A stretch of DNA of 64,000 bases. Origin: Corynebacterium durum. Its GTDB lineage: Bacteria; Actinomycetota; Actinomycetes; Mycobacteriales; Mycobacteriaceae. Made by a program: the position numbers and the translations under genes. This document shows, piece after piece, positions 17,574-26,047 of the stretch; positions within the stretch are counted from its first letter, which is position 1, and each line of letters begins with the position of its first letter. The notes below the pieces were generated by a model. It made no database searches and had not been told where the DNA came from. It worked only from the letters and a program-made list of their open reading frames with translations. The stretch spans positions 806,001 to 870,000 of the forward strand of contig NZ_CP047200.1 of the NCBI RefSeq assembly GCF_030408675.1, in the 5' to 3' direction.

Positions 17574-18389
17574 CTAGCGGTAAAAGGGGGTATCCACGCC
17601 AAAGGCATCGATAACGGCGATGATTTCGGAGTCGAGAAGCCCTTGGCCGTGTCCGCCTTCCATGGCGTTGCGGATTTCGTACATGGCACCGGTTTCGGCG
17701 TATTCGGTTTTGTCCACGGCGTCAAGGGGGGAGACGTCGGAACGCACCATGATGCCGTGTTTGGACCAGATGGTCATGCGGTGGTCGCGTAGTCCTCGCA
17801 CGTTGTTCTCCATGAGGGTATCGGACCCGGGAACCATGAAGTCTAGGACTTCCACACCGTCGGGAAGTTGGACGATGGTTTCTGGTTCCCACCTGAACAG
17901 GGCTTTGTTGAAGTCGGTGTTGTTGCGCAGTGCTTCGTTGTGGGAAAGTTGCACCAAGTAGGGTGGCTGTGCGTGAATTACAGCGTGAATGGCAATGCCG
18001 CGGCGCCCAATCTGGTCCGCATGGACCGCGAGGTGCGAGTTGAATTCACTGGTGGGGCGGGCAAAGGTGCGGTCGTGGTGGTAGCGCCATGTTGCGGTGG
18101 TGCCGTCGGGGTCGATGATGAAGGCTGAGACGGTGCGCGTTGGCTGCTGAGCGACATCACGGAGCCTGCACCCGGACCCTGTGACCAGGATGGTGTAGCC
18201 TGCGAGTTCCGGTACGGCCAGCGGTAAGGGTGCACCGGGTTCGGCATTGGGGAAGAGCTCGTCGAGTCCATCGACATCTCGGAGTGCAACGGAAAGGTTG
18301 CCTGCGCCTGCCTCGACGGCATGCATGGCATCGAGGCGTTGCCCGGCTGCGCCCATATCGGCGAGCGCGTCGGTGATGGTGGGGTTCAT
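17574..18389 (-). CDS. rhaD: Rhamnulose-1-phosphate aldolase
   Basis: Class II zinc aldolase that splits L-rhamnulose 1-phosphate into dihydroxyacetone phosphate and L-lactaldehyde. The family layout is seen: EAGAGNLSVAL (substrate loop), LVTGSGCRLRDV, RPTSEFNSHLAVHAD with the catalytic Glu, AVIHAQPPYLVQLSHN with the zinc-ligand His pair region, and IWSKHGIMVRSD with a further zinc-ligand His. The start is ATG 18389, preceded by AAGGAGAG; the longer open frame upstream runs inside rhaB. The resulting 271 aa matches E. coli RhaD (274 aa). It is the last gene of the rhamnose operon. Confidence 0.9.
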   Translation of the reverse strand: MNPTITDALADMGAAGQRLDAMHAVEAGAGNLSVALRDVDGLDELFPNAEPGAPLPLAVPELAGYTILVTGSGCRLRDVAQQPTRTVSAFIIDPDGTTATWRYHHDRTFARPTSEFNSHLAVHADQIGRRGIAIHAVIHAQPPYLVQLSHNEALRNNTDFNKALFRWEPETIVQLPDGVEVLDFMVPGSDTLMENNVRGLRDHRMTIWSKHGIMVRSDVSPLDAVDKTEYAETGAMYEIRNAMEGGHGQGLLDSEIIAVIDAFGVDTPFYR

Positions 18390-18405
18390 AGGGGGTCTCT
18401 CCTTG

Positions 18406-19857
18406 TTAGTGGGAAATGGTGGCGTCGAGGCGGTCCCACAGCGCCAACTGTTCGCTTCGTGGGTAGTACATGGTGGTGGTGACGGAGGCGCGGATGATCT
18501 CCCGCACAGCCTCACGATCGGCGCCGAGGGGCGTGGTGGCTGCGGCCTGAACAACCAAGTTGCCCAGAGCGGTTCCTTCGGTGGGCCCTGCGACCACGGG
18601 AATGCCCGTGGCATCGGCGGTGAGCTGGCACAGCAGCGTGTTATTGATGCCGCCTCCCACCATGTGCACCGTGTTGAGGGGCGTGCCAGTCAGTGCCTCG
18701 GTGGTGTGCAGGGCGCGTCGATAGGCGAGTGCCAAGGAGTCAATGATGCAGCGCGTCACCTCCGCCTGGGTATGTGGTTGGGGCTGGCCTTGTTCGGCGG
18801 CTATCGCGCGGATGCGGGCGGGCATGTCGCCGGGAGCAAACAGGCGATGATCGTTGATGGGGATGACGCAATGACCAGCAGGAATGGACGCCGCTTGCGC
18901 ACACAGGGTGGGAATGTCTGCGTCGTTCCAGCGGTGCGCGCATTCGTTGAGCACCCACAGACCCATGATGTTTTTCAGGAAACGAACAGTGCGCCCGTAC
19001 CCCAGTTCGTTGGTCATGTTCGCTGCGCAGGCTGCGTCGCTGGTGAGGGGTTGGGTGCGCTCCACACCCACCAACGACCACGTGCCGCAGGAAATGAAAT
19101 AGGGGTTGGGTGCATCAGTGGGTACCGCGACCACGGCGGATGCGGTGTCGTGCGAGGCCACCGTCACTACCTGCGCGTCGTGTCGCTGGCCCACCACGGT
19201 TCCCGGTTCCACCAGCGGCGCGAACAGCTCGGCTGGCCGCCGCCCCGTTTGCTTCTCGATGACCGCCCCTACCGCATCGTCCCAATCCCTAGTGACGGGA
19301 TCCAGGAGTGCGGTGGTGGAGGCGTTGGTGATGTCGGTATGTGGTTCGCCCCCCAGCCAGGAAGTGAGCAGGTCCGGCATGAGCAGAGCCTGTTCGGCAT
19401 GTTGGAGAGACGTGCTTCCAGCAGCTGCGATGAGCTGGAAAACGGTGTTGAACTGCTGGAATTGGATGCCCGTCCGGCGGTAGTGCTCGTCCCGGGCTAG
19501 GTCCGCATAGAACTGCTCTGGCGCTGTGTCGGTGCGGGGGCAGCGGTAGCAAGACGGATTGGCCAACAGTTCGCCATTGCGCCCAAGGAGGGCGTAATCC
19601 ACCCCCCACGTGTCCACGCCGATACTGGTCGGAGTGAGGCTGGTCAGGGCGTCGATACGCGCGAGTCCCTGATCAATGGACTCCCACAGGTCAAGGATGT
19701 CCCAGTACAGGTAGTCGCCGCGCCGGGTGGGCAAAGCAATTGGGCGGTTACGGAAGCGGGCGATCTCCGTCATGGTGATCGTGCCGCCGCTGAGGGTGCC
19801 CGCGATGATGCGGCCGGATGAGGCGCCCAGGTCGATCGCGAGGTGGAGGGTGGACAT
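18406..19857 (-). CDS. rhaB: Rhamnulokinase
   Basis: FGGY-family sugar kinase phosphorylating L-rhamnulose. LHLAIDLGASSGRIIAGTL is the N-terminal phosphate loop, SIGVDTWGVDYALL the rhamnulokinase-type substrate motif, VVTVASHDTASAVVAVP the FGGY signature region, and VHMVGGGINNTLLCQLTADA the adenosine-binding motif. Its 483 aa agree with the family. ATG 19857 is chosen as it matches the conserved N-terminus and sits 5 bp after the rhaI stop. Cytoplasmic, second catabolic step. Confidence 0.93.
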   Translation of the reverse strand: MSTLHLAIDLGASSGRIIAGTLSGGTITMTEIARFRNRPIALPTRRGDYLYWDILDLWESIDQGLARIDALTSLTPTSIGVDTWGVDYALLGRNGELLANPSCYRCPRTDTAPEQFYADLARDEHYRRTGIQFQQFNTVFQLIAAAGSTSLQHAEQALLMPDLLTSWLGGEPHTDITNASTTALLDPVTRDWDDAVGAVIEKQTGRRPAELFAPLVEPGTVVGQRHDAQVVTVASHDTASAVVAVPTDAPNPYFISCGTWSLVGVERTQPLTSDAACAANMTNELGYGRTVRFLKNIMGLWVLNECAHRWNDADIPTLCAQAASIPAGHCVIPINDHRLFAPGDMPARIRAIAAEQGQPQPHTQAEVTRCIIDSLALAYRRALHTTEALTGTPLNTVHMVGGGINNTLLCQLTADATGIPVVAGPTEGTALGNLVVQAAATTPLGADREAVREIIRASVTTTMYYPRSEQLALWDRLDATISH

Positions 19858-19862
19858 GGAGG

Positions 19863-21041
19863 TTAAGCCCCCCAACCTGCTTGTTCGCCGCCTGCGCGGG
19901 CCGCCCGAATGGTGTCAAGATAGCCGGATTCCGCAAAAGCGGCCATGGGGTTTGCGGCGAGTCCCTTGCTTTCCCGCAGTTCGGCGAGCGCATCGCGTAC
20001 GTCGGTGTTGTAGGCGTCCATGAGTACGGCATTGGCGGCGAGTACATCGCCGGAGTGCTGGGCCTCGGTAAGGGCGGAGTGGTCGACTAGCAGAGCTTTT
20101 GCAGTGGCTTCCTGGATATTCATCACCGAGCGAATTTGGCCGGGGATTTTTTCTTCCAGGTTGTGGCATTGGTCCAGCATGAAGTTCACACCGGAGTTTT
20201 TGTCCAGCGCTCCTACGGCGACGATTTCGTGCATGATGCGGAAAAGCTGGAAAGGATCGGCGGCACCGACCATGAGGTCGTCGTCCGCGTAGAAGCGGGA
20301 GTTGAAGTCAAAAGCACCGAGTCGTCCGACGCGCAGGAGCTGGGCAACAATGAACTCGATGTTGGTGCCTGGGGCGTGGTGTCCGGTGTCCAGAACCACC
20401 ATGGCGTTGGACCCAAGTGCCTGGCAGTGCACCAGCGCGGTACCCCAGTCGGGAATATCGGTGTGGTAAAACGCGGGCTCGAAGAACTTGTATTCCAGGA
20501 TGATGCGTTGGCCCTCGCTGAGGTCGGCATAGATCTGTTGGAGGGAGTCGGCGAGGCGGTCTTGGCGGGCGCGGATGGAATCCTGCCCGGGGTAGTTGGT
20601 GCCGTCGGCCAGCCAGATTTTCAGGTCGGTGGACCCCGTCTGGTTCATGATGTCAATGCACTCGCGGTGGTGGTCAATGGCCTTGGCGCGGATGCGCTGG
20701 TCGCTGTGGCAGAGGGAGCCGAGCTTGTAGTCGTCGTCCTGGAAGACGTTGGAGTTGATCGCCCCGATGGTTACGCCGTGGTCGGTGGCGTATGCGGCTA
20801 GGTCGGCGAAATCGTCCACGCGGTCCCAGGGGATATGGAGGGAGACGCGGGGTGTGATGCCGGTGTAGGCGTTTACCTGAGCGGCGTCTTCCAGTTTTTC
20901 GTAGGGGGTGCGTGGCACGCCGCCGGTGGTGAACACTTTAAACCGTGTGCCGGAGTTTCCGAACGCCCAGGAGGGGAGTTCGATGGTTTGTTCCTCAAGG
21001 AGGCGACGGGCTTCGGGGGTGTAGTCGTTGAGAGTGGTCAT
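19863..21041 (-). CDS. rhaI: L-rhamnose isomerase
   Basis: Converts L-rhamnose to L-rhamnulose. It belongs to the xylose-isomerase-like TIM barrel group of the RhaI type (392 aa), not the E. coli RhaA type. SLHIPWDRVDDF, KIWLADGTNYPGQDSIRARQ and ILEYKFFEPAFYHTDIPDWG carry the metal-binding Glu, Asp and His positions, followed by VVLDTGHHAPGTNIEFIVAQ and FDFNSRFYADDDLMVGA. The start ATG 21041 has GGAAGATCC upstream. It stands between the transporter and the kinase in the operon. Confidence 0.92.
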   Translation of the reverse strand: MTTLNDYTPEARRLLEEQTIELPSWAFGNSGTRFKVFTTGGVPRTPYEKLEDAAQVNAYTGITPRVSLHIPWDRVDDFADLAAYATDHGVTIGAINSNVFQDDDYKLGSLCHSDQRIRAKAIDHHRECIDIMNQTGSTDLKIWLADGTNYPGQDSIRARQDRLADSLQQIYADLSEGQRIILEYKFFEPAFYHTDIPDWGTALVHCQALGSNAMVVLDTGHHAPGTNIEFIVAQLLRVGRLGAFDFNSRFYADDDLMVGAADPFQLFRIMHEIVAVGALDKNSGVNFMLDQCHNLEEKIPGQIRSVMNIQEATAKALLVDHSALTEAQHSGDVLAANAVLMDAYNTDVRDALAELRESKGLAANPMAAFAESGYLDTIRAARAGGEQAGWGA

Positions 21042-21069
21042 GGTGGAAGATCCTTACTGGTGTGCTGGG

Positions 21070-22368
21070 TTACTGGGTCGCAGTGGTATTGGTGACTTTG
21101 GTGCCATAGCGTTCGATTTCGATCTGTTCCAGGCTCTTACCTTGGGTGCGCGGGGCGAAGATGGTGCCGATGAGTGTGGCGGCAACGAGGAAGCCGATGA
21201 GAATCAGACCGTCAATGAGCAGGCCGTTGGGCTTCATCAGGATGACTGGGAAGATGAGGGAAATCGCGCCACTGGCCATGCGCACAATGAAGAAGACGAT
21301 GCCCTGCGCGCCAGAGCGGTATGGGGTGGCAAACAGTTCAGGTGACCACACGGAGTAGAAGGCTTGGGCCGAGGGACCTGCGGACAAGCCCCAGATGATG
21401 GCGTAACCGAAGGCCACCCAAGCTGCATCGGAGGGGCCGAAGACCAGCAGGATCCACGCGGCGATGGCCAGCAGGCCGCCAGCGAAGTAGTGCCAGCGAT
21501 ATGACACGCGGTCCACCAGGTACATGAAAATCACGGTGCTGATGATCACAAAAGCCCAGGAGAGCATGGCGAACAGGTCGGACCGCGTGGTGTCGTAGCC
21601 CATGGAGTTGAGGATGGTGGGCAGGAAAATACCGTTTTGGCTGGCCGCCTGGTTCCAGAAGGTATAGATGGCGGCCAGGAAGATGAGCGCTGTGATGTTG
21701 ACTTTCCGGCTAAATAGTGCGCGGAAGGATGCGAACATTGATGGCGGTTTGGCTTGGGCTCCGCCTTTGGATTCCTCCCAGGATTCTGATTCCTGAAGGC
21801 CACGCCGAATCCACCAGGTGACCAGCGCGATAACGACGAGGTGCGCGAAGACAATACGGCTGCCCAGCAGGCCCAGTGGTGCTAGCGCGGCGGCCAGTCC
21901 GAATCCGATGAAGGGGCCAAAAGACCAGGCCAGTTGGGTGGCGCCGATGTGTCGGCCGCGTTGCTCAGTGGGAGCGAACTCCGCAATGTAGGTCCAGCCT
22001 GCAGGTACTGAGGCACCTACCGCCAGGCCAATAATCACGAATCCGATGAACAGCATGGGCAGGTTCATAGCAAAGGTGACGATGATACCGCCGAGCGCGT
22101 ATACCAGCAGGTCGTAGGTGTAGATGAATTTTCGCCCGTACTTGTCGCACAGCGGTCCGCCGATCAGAGCACCGATGGCGGCCCCGAAGGCGTTGGAACT
22201 GAAGGCGGCGAGGATGCCGGCAATGGAGCCGTCGTCGTTGGGGAAGTAGGCGGCACCCCAGAAGGCGAGGGATGTGGCGATAGCGATGATCGAGCCGGAA
22301 TCGATGTAGTTGGACATGGACACCGCAGCGGTGGCTTTCCACCCGGTGATTGGTGCGGGTTGAGACAT
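21070..22368 (-). CDS. MFS sugar transporter, probable L-rhamnose permease
   Basis: Twelve-helix major facilitator superfamily permease of the sugar porter/metabolite:proton symporter type. Signature loops: GGPLCDKYGRKFIYTYDLLV (between helices 2 and 3), PAGWTYIAEFAPTEQRGRHI (helix 4-5 loop), YLVDRVSYRWHYFAGG and WSPELFATPYRSGAQG. ATG 22368 with AAGGACC upstream gives 432 aa; the frame extends further upstream but overlaps rhaM. The position in the rha operon makes L-rhamnose the likely substrate, though no residue proves it. Confidence 0.87.
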   Translation of the reverse strand: MSQPAPITGWKATAAVSMSNYIDSGSIIAIATSLAFWGAAYFPNDDGSIAGILAAFSSNAFGAAIGALIGGPLCDKYGRKFIYTYDLLVYALGGIIVTFAMNLPMLFIGFVIIGLAVGASVPAGWTYIAEFAPTEQRGRHIGATQLAWSFGPFIGFGLAAALAPLGLLGSRIVFAHLVVIALVTWWIRRGLQESESWEESKGGAQAKPPSMFASFRALFSRKVNITALIFLAAIYTFWNQAASQNGIFLPTILNSMGYDTTRSDLFAMLSWAFVIISTVIFMYLVDRVSYRWHYFAGGLLAIAAWILLVFGPSDAAWVAFGYAIIWGLSAGPSAQAFYSVWSPELFATPYRSGAQGIVFFIVRMASGAISLIFPVILMKPNGLLIDGLILIGFLVAATLIGTIFAPRTQGKSLEQIEIERYGTKVTNTTATQ

Positions 22369-22393
22369 GATGGTGGTCCTTATTTCACGGGAA

Positions 22394-22768
22394 TTAGGGA
22401 AGGTAGAAGTACTGCTGAAGGGGGGTCGGGGTTCCGCCGTCTGGCTGGACGAAGTAGCGTTGCATCTCTGCTTGCCAGCGGGTGTTGACGTCTGTGTCGG
22501 CCATGGCTTCCATGGCGGCTGCAGTGTCGTCGGATTCGAAGTATCCGACGACCAGGCCGGTGTCGGGGTTGAGGAAGAGTGAGTAGTGCCGCCAGCCTGC
22601 TGTGGTGAGGGCGTCGCGCATCTCCGCCCAGACTCGTTGATGCACGTCCACATATTCTTCGAGGGCTTCTGGGCGGACGTGAAGGAGGAAGCAGGCGCGG
22701 CCTGGGTCTTTGGCGCTGGTGGTGTTCAGGAGGGTGGTGAGGGGGTTGGTGGGGGATTGATCAGGCAT
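22394..22768 (-). CDS. rhaM: L-rhamnose mutarotase
   Basis: Interconverts alpha and beta anomers of L-rhamnose, supplying the form used by the isomerase. The 124-aa protein has the RhaM ferredoxin-like layout: ACFLLHVRPEALEEYVDVHQ, then VWAEMRDALTTAGWRHYSLF, VVGYFESDD, and the C-terminal RWQAEMQRYFVQP. His in YVDVHQ and Trp/Tyr in GWRHYSLF fit the active site. An N-terminal tail of about 20 residues is extra. It is the first gene of the operon and the closest to the LacI operators. Confidence 0.92.
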   Translation of the reverse strand: MPDQSPTNPLTTLLNTTSAKDPGRACFLLHVRPEALEEYVDVHQRVWAEMRDALTTAGWRHYSLFLNPDTGLVVGYFESDDTAAAMEAMADTDVNTRWQAEMQRYFVQPDGGTPTPLQQYFYLP

Positions 22769-22840
22769 AATGGTGGGGTCCTGTTGCTGGTGTCGGGGGT
22801 GTCTGGTTTGGCTATCACAGGTTGCTGCAGCGCAGAATGT

Positions 22841-22852
22841 TGAAACGTTTCA
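22841..22852. promoter_or_regulatory. LacI-type operator 1
   Basis: Perfect palindrome TGAAACGTTTCA, the typical LacI/GalR-type CG-centred operator, about 70 bp upstream of rhaM. Confidence 0.85.
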
Positions 22853-22938
22853 TTTTCAGGTTTCGCAAATCTGCGGCGTTGTTGTGATGGCGCGGTTAAG
22901 CTGGGGAAATGGTGAAGAAAGTTCTACGTTTCGTTGTT

Positions 22939-22950
22939 TGAAACGTTTCA
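22939..22950. promoter_or_regulatory. LacI-type operator 2
   Basis: Second identical TGAAACGTTTCA, 98 bp from the first. Two sites at this distance allow looping or double occupancy between rhaM and the regulator gene. Confidence 0.85.
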
Positions 22951-23157
22951 TTCTTAACCATAAAGAAGGGGTAGCTGATGTGTCAATAGTCGCTGTGTTT
23001 GCTACATTGTGGCACTGCCCACAGCCACCCCCGGTAGTGCACGCCCGCATCGGGGTGAAAAAAGGTAGCTGAGGTAGACTTTTCCCACGTATCTTCCATC
23101 ACCTACCTTCCACACATGCCACACCAGGCAGAGGGAAGGAGGACACAGCAAAGGGGA

Positions 23158-24225
23158 ATGTCCGCAGTGACCATGAGCGGTGAACAACCCCGGCCTTCAG
23201 TGCGCGATGTCGCCAAAGCGGCGGGGGTATCCGTCGGCACGGTGTCCCACGTGCTGAACCACCCCGAACGCGTCAGTGAGGAAACTCGCCAGCGGGTTCA
23301 TGACGCCGTGACCTCCCTCGGTTTCGTGCGTTCGGCATCGGCTCGTCAACTGCGCCAAGGCACCTCCACCACCGTGGGTGTGATCATCCTGGATTTCACC
23401 AACCCGTTTTTCATGGAGGCGGCGCAGGGGATTGACCAGCGCCTCCAGCGCGATGGCTGCATCATGACCATCGCCTCCTCCAATGGCGAACCGCGCAGGC
23501 AGCTGGAACTGCTCAGAATCTACGAATCCATGCAGGCCAGGGGGATTATCCTCACGCCTTGCGGCACGCAATCACCTGCAGTGGTGGAGGAACTTGATCG
23601 GGTGATCCATAAGCTCAAGGTTCCGGTGGTGCTGTTCGACCACCCCGCCATTATCACTGGCATTCCCACCGTTGATGTGGATGATGTCACCGGACAATCG
23701 CATGCCATTAATCACCTGCTAGAGCTGGGGCATCGCCGCATTGGTTTTATTAACGGACCGTTTTCGGTGCGTCAGGCGGTGGATCGCTGGGACGGCGCGT
23801 GCCATGCCGTGCGTGCGTACGGCCTTGATCCTGAGGATGTGCTCACGCTCCAGACAGCCTCTGCGTTTACGGCTGCGGGCGGTGCGGAAGCGGCTCAGGT
23901 GTTGTTGGACACGTCCAGCGACACCAACGACTCACCTGTCACCGCCTTTGCCTGCGCAAATGATGTTCTCGCCATTGGGGCGATGCGGGTGCTACGCGCT
24001 AGGAACATTCCCATCCCCCAAGGAATGGCCATCACCGGCTACGACGATATTCAAGTCGCGGCGGAACTCATCACCCCCCTGACCTCTGTACGTCAGCCCA
24101 TGCGCGAGATGGGGTGGCACGCCGCCGACAACCTACTGGCTGCGGCGCAGAATCCCGACACCCCGTACACAGAACTGTTTCAACCAGAACTGTCCATCCG
24201 GGAATCCACGGCCGGTCACTGCTAA
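23158..24225 (+). CDS. LacI-family regulator of the rhamnose operon
   Basis: LacI/GalR repressor with N-terminal helix-turn-helix and hinge: SVRDVAKAAGVSVGTVSHVL then NHPERVSEETRQRVHDAV. The periplasmic-binding-like effector domain follows (GVIILDFTNPFFMEAAQGID, LFDHPAIITGIPTVDVDDV, HRRIGFINGP, ITGYDDIQVAAELITPLTSV). ATG 23158 is preferred, with AAGGAGG about 15 nt upstream; ATG 23173 is possible. Its gene is divergent from rhaM and two 12-bp operators lie between, so it probably represses the rha operon in the absence of rhamnose or a derivative. TAGACT at 23075-23080 may be its -10. Confidence 0.9.
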   Translation: MSAVTMSGEQPRPSVRDVAKAAGVSVGTVSHVLNHPERVSEETRQRVHDAVTSLGFVRSASARQLRQGTSTTVGVIILDFTNPFFMEAAQGIDQRLQRDGCIMTIASSNGEPRRQLELLRIYESMQARGIILTPCGTQSPAVVEELDRVIHKLKVPVVLFDHPAIITGIPTVDVDDVTGQSHAINHLLELGHRRIGFINGPFSVRQAVDRWDGACHAVRAYGLDPEDVLTLQTASAFTAAGGAEAAQVLLDTSSDTNDSPVTAFACANDVLAIGAMRVLRARNIPIPQGMAITGYDDIQVAAELITPLTSVRQPMREMGWHAADNLLAAAQNPDTPYTELFQPELSIRESTAGHC

Positions 24226-24240
24226 AGCAACTCAGGTCAG

Positions 24241-24897
24241 TTAGCTGGGCAGAAGCTCTCGTGTGCGTTCGATGCGGTCATCCGGCAGGGGAGCGCCAAT
24301 GACGGTGAGGGCGGCGTCGGCAAGCATGATGGCGGTTTCCGGTAATGCTCCGTCGGCGGGGTAGGGGGCTGTGCCGGTGTTGTCTCGCATGTCCGTGACG
24401 GTTTGGGCGATGTGGAAGGGCAGATCCAGTCGAGGGTCGTCAGCACCCACGATTTCCGCAGCGAGCGTGCGGTAGGTATTTTTCAGCTCGTGGCGCTGGG
24501 CATGGAATTCTGCGAATTCTTCTGAGGCTACGATGGGAAGCTGATACAGGCGCCCGACGTTCCAGCGTGTGGATAGCAGCAGGTGGGTTTCCGCCGCCAC
24601 CAACGCCCACAGGCGTTGTGCGGGACTCGCATCAGAAGCACCCAGCTCGGCCGCGAGCGCCATGGACGGCTCCACCGTGGATTTCAGCAGGGTGAGAAAG
24701 ATTTCCGTCTTGGATGGGAAGTGGTAGTACAGCGACGCCTGGCGGATGCCCACCGCGTCGGCAATTTGGTGCGTGGAGGTCGTGGCGAAACCGCGCGTGG
24801 TAAAAAGCTCCGCAGAGGCATCCAGAATCTCCTCGCGAGCGGTGTTTCCCCGCCGACGAGGGCTGTTTTTGCGTGGGCGACCAACGGCACCTGCCAT
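24241..24897 (-). CDS. amtR: AmtR, TetR-type master regulator of nitrogen control
   Basis: Very close to C. glutamicum AmtR along its whole length: the N-terminus MAGAVGRPRKNSPRRRG, the helix-turn-helix FATTSTHQIADAVGIRQASL, YYHFPSKTEIFLTLLKSTVE, WNVGRLYQLPIVASEEFAE, and LPETAIMLADAALTVIGAPL. AmtR represses ammonium uptake and assimilation genes when nitrogen is plentiful, and is released by adenylylated GlnK. It has 218 aa. In C. glutamicum amtR also lies between the purH region and the small ribosomal protein genes, so this is backbone. It is preceded by the nucleotidyltransferase-like gene on the same strand and converges with the LacI gene. Confidence 0.95.
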   Translation of the reverse strand: MAGAVGRPRKNSPRRRGNTAREEILDASAELFTTRGFATTSTHQIADAVGIRQASLYYHFPSKTEIFLTLLKSTVEPSMALAAELGASDASPAQRLWALVAAETHLLLSTRWNVGRLYQLPIVASEEFAEFHAQRHELKNTYRTLAAEIVGADDPRLDLPFHIAQTVTDMRDNTGTAPYPADGALPETAIMLADAALTVIGAPLPDDRIERTRELLPS

Positions 24898-24939
24898 ACT
24901 GTCACGTTCCTTCTGTACTCAGGCTGTAGCCATCTGATT

Positions 24940-25854
24940 TTACACTCTGTGATGCGCTGCAATCGATTGCATCACCAGTGACACATCCCGGCAGCACGCC
25001 CCAAACAACGCCCGCTGCACCTGCGTTAACTGGTCCAGTGTCGTTCCGTTGCCATCGAGATGCTCTGCCCACCGCTCCAGGCGTAAGGCAATGCCTGCCC
25101 GCCACGCTGCCGACAGGTAATCCGCCTCCTGCTGCGTGACGACGCCCCCGTGCACGCCCGCCGCGATCCGGTCCAACGTTTCCGTTGCCGAGGATCCCGC
25201 CGCGATCGCTGCCCAGCGGGCCAGTCTAGCCAATGGGCTAAGAAGATCACGGCGAATATCAATGGGCACGTCCTTGCGAGGGAGCCCAGCCTGAGTTTGC
25301 ACCGCCGGGGGCCGGTGCTCCACCGCATTGCGAAGCAACGCCGGTGGGGCCATGCGTGAGGCTAAAACCTTCTCTGCCATCCACGTGCCGGCATCGGTGT
25401 ACACTCCCAATGCTTCACCATCCCCATGCTCCAGAGCATGATCGATGCGATGTTCCCAATCCTCGCGAGTGGTGGGCAGCAGTGTTGCAGGCAGGGGCGC
25501 TAGCACAAATCCCGTTTCGGTCAGAACCTTTTCCAGATTCTGGTTGTACTGGTACGGCACGCTTTTAGGGAGGATACTGAGCCATTCCACGGGGGAGGTG
25601 GGCATTCCCTCGCCGCGACCGAACGGGCCGGTCACAATTTGGATGCGGCCGTCGGTAAGTTCCGTGGCGGCGGGGCTGTGCAGGGCGTCGGTAAGCAGGC
25701 GCGAAAACCAGTGTGCCACCTCAACGGCGTTGGTGTCGTGTGCGAGGGCATTACGGGTTAAGTCGTGGGATTCGGTGAGGACACCACGAAGCGTTGCCTG
25801 GTCGGTGCACAGTGGGGCTTGTTCAGCTAGTTCAATGAGGGAGGCATGCAACAC
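24940..25854 (-). CDS. Putative nucleotidyltransferase-like protein with degenerate active site
   Basis: Protein of about 304 aa. The central segment IVTGPFGRGEGMPTSPVEWL resembles the GS..RGE...SDxD motif of the GlnD/DUF294 nucleotidyltransferases, but the metal-binding Asp positions read SPVEW, so catalysis is doubtful. The C-terminal half (LLRNAVEHRPPAVQTQAGLP, DIRRDLLSPLARLARWAAI, ETLDRIAAGVHGGVVTQQEA) resembles the helical substrate-binding domain of that family. It lies just upstream of amtR, and AmtR's effector GlnK is itself modified by GlnD, so a role in nitrogen signalling is tempting but unproven. I prefer GTG 25854 (GGAG upstream) because the longer start at 25914 lies inside an inverted repeat. 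Confidence 0.6.
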   Translation of the reverse strand: MLHASLIELAEQAPLCTDQATLRGVLTESHDLTRNALAHDTNAVEVAHWFSRLLTDALHSPAATELTDGRIQIVTGPFGRGEGMPTSPVEWLSILPKSVPYQYNQNLEKVLTETGFVLAPLPATLLPTTREDWEHRIDHALEHGDGEALGVYTDAGTWMAEKVLASRMAPPALLRNAVEHRPPAVQTQAGLPRKDVPIDIRRDLLSPLARLARWAAIAAGSSATETLDRIAAGVHGGVVTQQEADYLSAAWRAGIALRLERWAEHLDGNGTTLDQLTQVQRALFGACCRDVSLVMQSIAAHHRV

Positions 25855-25894
25855 TGGAGAACTCCAAGAAGAGAGGTTTATGTAGATACCATAA

Positions 25895-25939
25895 TGGCCC
25901 GCATCTGTGCTCACAAAGAAGGAGCATTGATGCGGGCCA
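25895..25939. repeat. Inverted repeat upstream of the nucleotidyltransferase-like gene
   Basis: Perfect arms TGGCCCGCATC (25895-25905) and GATGCGGGCCA (25929-25939) with a 23-nt spacer. No U-tract follows on either strand, so a protein-binding site is as likely as a terminator. Confidence 0.7.
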
Positions 25940-25997
25940 AAAGGACTTTATGCCGTGTCACGAATGCCAGCGGCTAAAGTGCGCTGTCATCGCAGGT

Positions 25998-26022
25998 CCC
26001 AAGGTTGTTGGTCAACCATGGG
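25998..26022. terminator. Hairpin after rpsR, weak terminator candidate
   Basis: CCCAAGGTTG and CAACCATGGG pair at 9 of 10 positions around a 5-nt loop. It lies 26 bp after the rpsR stop on the minus strand, but without a clear U-run. Confidence 0.35.
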
Positions 26023-26047
26023 ATAGCGTGTTGTGTCCCCAGTCGGT

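Noticed and set aside
18247..19500. 417-codon plus-strand frame over rhaD/rhaB
   Set aside because: Shadow of the rhamnose genes; Gly/Val/Ala-rich translation with no motif, while rhaB and rhaD carry all family motifs.
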